From Lutraria lutraria (lineage: Eukaryota > Mollusca > Bivalvia > Venerida > Mactridae), in the NCBI GenBank assembly GCA_964023205.1, contig OZ026835.1, positions 20,659,817 to 20,723,816 on the forward strand: DNA of 64,000 nucleotides. Reading direction: 5' to 3'. Positions 61,041 to 64,000 of the stretch are shown here, piece after piece (position 1 is the stretch's first letter; every line of letters begins with the position of its first letter). A program made the position numbers and the translations under genes. The notes under the pieces are model-generated. The model saw only the letters and a list, made by a program, of their open reading frames with translations, did no database searches and was not told where the DNA came from.

Positions 61041-61311
61041 GTATGATACCAAGTGAATCCAGCACCAACATGAGAGAAGCAGGCAGTCCTGCAGGAGTAT
61101 AGGTAAGATCCAATAAAATGTTCAACATAAACACAGGTACATACATGCGTGTATACAGAAAAAAGTATTTAAAAGTAAACAGGCGTCCTTATTACCGCCT
61201 ACCTAACTCTTTACCAGTGTTAAAATGCATGACAGTACAAGTCTGCAATCATACAACCATTTAATCCGCATATGCAATTCTTCTTCTTGTCGAAAAACAT
61301 AAAATACTCTC

Positions 61312-62690
61312 AACTAGAACTATCACTAAAGGTGATGAATACCCCCAGATGCGGCCTTGACACAGTTATTGTTACATTTTACAGAGGGAAATATAATGCA
61401 TTTTCATTTTTTTAATACCTGCAAATTGTTGCTTAGAAATATCCTGACCAGTTTCTAAATATACATTATGTAAAAAATAACAAAGGGCCATAACTCATTA
61501 AAATTTACTTGGACAAAACCTATTGTGGACATGCACAACTTGGCAAACTACTTATCACTTCTAAGAAGTTTCACTGAATTCCTGCATGTAGTTGCTGAGA
61601 AATGGTACGGACAAAATTTACCTAATTGTATAAAACAAAGGGCCATAACTCAGTGAAAATTAATCCAAACAAAACCTGGTTATTGCATGCACAACTTGGC
61701 TTACCTTTTATAACTTCTGTGAAGTTTCATTGAATTCCTATGAGTAGTTACTGAGATATTGTATATACACTGTATAAAAAACAACAAAGGGCCATAACTC
61801 AGTGAAAATTTAACCAATCAAGACAAGCTTAATGCATGCACAACTAGGCTAACTACTCATCACTTCTGAGAAGTTTTATTGAATTCCTGGCAGTAGTCAA
61901 TGAGAAATAGTCAGGACAAAATTTGCCTATTGTATATACTGTAGAAAAAAACAAAGGGCTATAACTCAGTGAAAATCAATCCAAATGAAAAATGATTTAA
62001 GCATGCACAACTAGGCTAACTACTTATTACTTCTGTGAAGTTTCGTTGAAATCCTGTGAGTAGTTGCTGAGAAATTGTCCGGACAAAATTTGCCTATTGT
62101 ATATACTGTATAAAAACAACAAAGGGCCATAACTCAGTGAAAATTAATCCGAACGAAGAATGCTTTAATCATGCACAACTGGGCTTACTATTGATCACTT
62201 CTGTGAAGTTTCATTGAGATCCTGTGAGTAGTTGCTGAGAAATTGTCCGGACAAATTTTGCCTATTGTATATACTGTATAAAAACAACAAAGGGGTATAA
62301 CTTAGTGAAAATTAATCCGAACGAAAAATGCTTTAAGCTAGCACAACTAGGCTTACTACTGATCACTTCTGAGAAGTTTCATTGAGATCCTGTGAGTAAT
62401 TGCTGAGAAATTCTCCGGACAAAATTTGCCTATTGTATATACTGAATAAAAACAACAAAGGGGTATAACTCAGTGAAAATTAATCCGAACGAAAAATGCT
62501 TTAAGCTAGCACAACTAGGTTTACTACTGATCACTTCTGTGAAGTTTTATTGAAATCCTGTAAGTAGTTGCTGAGAAATTCTCCGGACAAATTGTGTCTA
62601 CAGACGCACGGACTGACCGACCGACCGACCGTCAAGCGTGAATCCAATATAGCCCCCATATATTTCATATCTGGGGGTATAATAACAATA
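61312..62690 (-). mobile_element. 168 bp tandem-repeat element, copy 2 (inverted)
   Basis: Read on the minus strand it begins ttattatacccccagatatg, passes through a shorter (ggtc)n tract and about eight units with tgtccgg, and ends atcacctttagtgatagttctag. Unit phrases (gatcagtagtaagcctagtt, agttatggccctttgttgtt) match copy 1 at 20876-22612. Confidence 0.8.
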
Positions 62691-62699
62691 AAATAATAC

Positions 62700-64000
62700 T
62701 TTAACTAATTGCATTTCTTGACACACTGATGTCCATATTGATTTTTTGCTTGATGACCTTACCACTGCCTATCGACCAATCAAATGCGAGATACGTAGTA
62801 ACGCGGGAAATTCCTGCGTCAGTACTAATCTCCTAACTAACCAGTGTGCGGACAATCTAGCATTAGCAGAAATATCAAAACTATTTTAAGAGATCTAATG
62901 CATTAAAATGCGTCACATTTATATAGCAGTGTTAAATTGAATTAAATGCAAATGGCAGTATGAACAATAAATTGACTTGACTGTAGAATGATATAAATCA
63001 ATGAAAATTTTTTAAAGTTGCAGCATGCAATGTAAACAATAGTCCGGTTCCCTGCCGACAAATGCCAGGCGAAAACGGAAATGGAGGCGACACGCATGTG
63101 CAAGTCAATGTTATTATCTGGGAACCGGCAGTAATAGCGTCACCACGGTAATAGGCATACAAGGGATACCTTGCACAGAGACTGAACTGTCCATAAAATA
63201 TATATGTTACAAGAAGATGCAATAGCAGTAATTATCTATGGCAGAGACAGTGTATAAATTATATACATGTATAACTCATATGACAAAACTTCTTCATCAA
63301 TTTTAAAGATTTTTAAAACATAATCTACACTTTTACATTTTTTTAGCTAAAATCATACAAATATAGCATTACTACAATTTCATTCACTTTTCAGTAACTT
63401 ATATATCTAAATCAATAAATGTGTAGAGATCTTAAAAGCAATTTACCACAGTGACTACCAAAATGGTCAAATGCAGCCAGCCATCAATGGACTGAAAACA
63501 TTTCTACACTTAAACAAACAAAATTTAAAATATGATAAAATTTTGAGATACAATAACCATTAACATGTACATGTGGACTCTTACCCAAAGTGGATACTAT
63601 CTCCAGATTACAGACCTTAACACAAGTATTCATCAATATTTCTAACTATTTAACTCTTACGTAAAATAAAAAATATTCATAAATTATTCACCACAAATTT
63701 TTTCTATATTATGTAATTTTGGAATTAGTAAACATGGAATTAAAAATGCCATATAATCACAGAGAATGGAGAGCACTACATGTAGTTAGTAATATCACCT
63801 TCCTTTATGATATTATGTCAAATATAACTGATCTGGATCCACATTTCAAAATGTATAGTTGAAAGTTAATAATTAATCTGTCATGTCACAATTCACAAGG
63901 ATCAGATACCTCTAACCCCTTGTCAACAGTCATCAAAAGTTTGTATTACGATCTGTTATCCTCAATTTTACTAAATCTATCACATTAGCCACACTAAACA
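62700..64000. other. Intergenic; possible short relative of the 39904 MITE at 63040-63135
   Basis: tagtccggttccctgcc at 63040 and ctgggaaccggca at about 63115 are short inverted ends resembling tagtctggttccc of the 39904-40362 element. No supported ORF, RNA gene or other repeat was seen in the rest. Confidence 0.35.

Noticed and set aside
62998..63222. 74-codon minus ORF near window end
   Set aside because: Overlaps a short inverted-repeat remnant; no family features.

Overview
The window reads as nuclear DNA from a bivalve-type mollusc. It is AT-rich, its genes are split by many GT-AG introns, and the space between exons is filled with small DNA transposons, tRNA-derived SINEs, minisatellites and the 150-170 bp tandem-repeat elements common in bivalve genomes. 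This assignment rests on gene and repeat style only; the species is not identified.

Three genes can be reconstructed with consistent splice phases. (1) + strand, <1..16126: an NLR/APAF1-like STAND protein. It has two tandem death-effector-like exons, an NB-ARC ATPase spread over several exons, one 1.67 kb exon with winged-helix and TPR-like helices, and a Ser/Asp/Glu-rich tail. Its 5' end lies outside the window. (2) - strand, 47235..43043: microsomal glutathione S-transferase 3 (MGST3, MAPEG family), five exons, with a second homologous first exon at 47494..47369. (3) + strand, 47704..57846: a secreted glycoside hydrolase family 3 enzyme of the beta-xylosidase type, 13 exons, 729 aa. Genes 2 and 3 are head-to-head with about 210 bp between start codons, so they probably share a bidirectional promoter. 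No functional link among the three genes is evident beyond that.

From 17 to 41 kb there is essentially no intact gene. The stretch holds decayed transposons: two colinear copies of one minus-strand element, a piggyBac transposase pseudogene, a MULE transposase remnant, two LINE 3' ends and an SGNH-hydrolase fragment. It also has a broken BTB/T1-domain gene, a 2.6 kb satellite of 93-95 bp units with a 565 bp higher-order duplication, and a three-level nested insertion with a clean 9 bp target-site duplication. From 58.8 to 64 kb lie SINEs and an inverted copy of the 168 bp repeat element found at 20.9 kb.

The points most worth a second look are the duplicated death-fold exons with a stop-ended linker exon, the twin first exons of MGST3 at a divergent promoter, the Helitron-like termini of the 168 bp repeat element, and the nested insertion. 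I found no clear evidence of a wholly new biological system.
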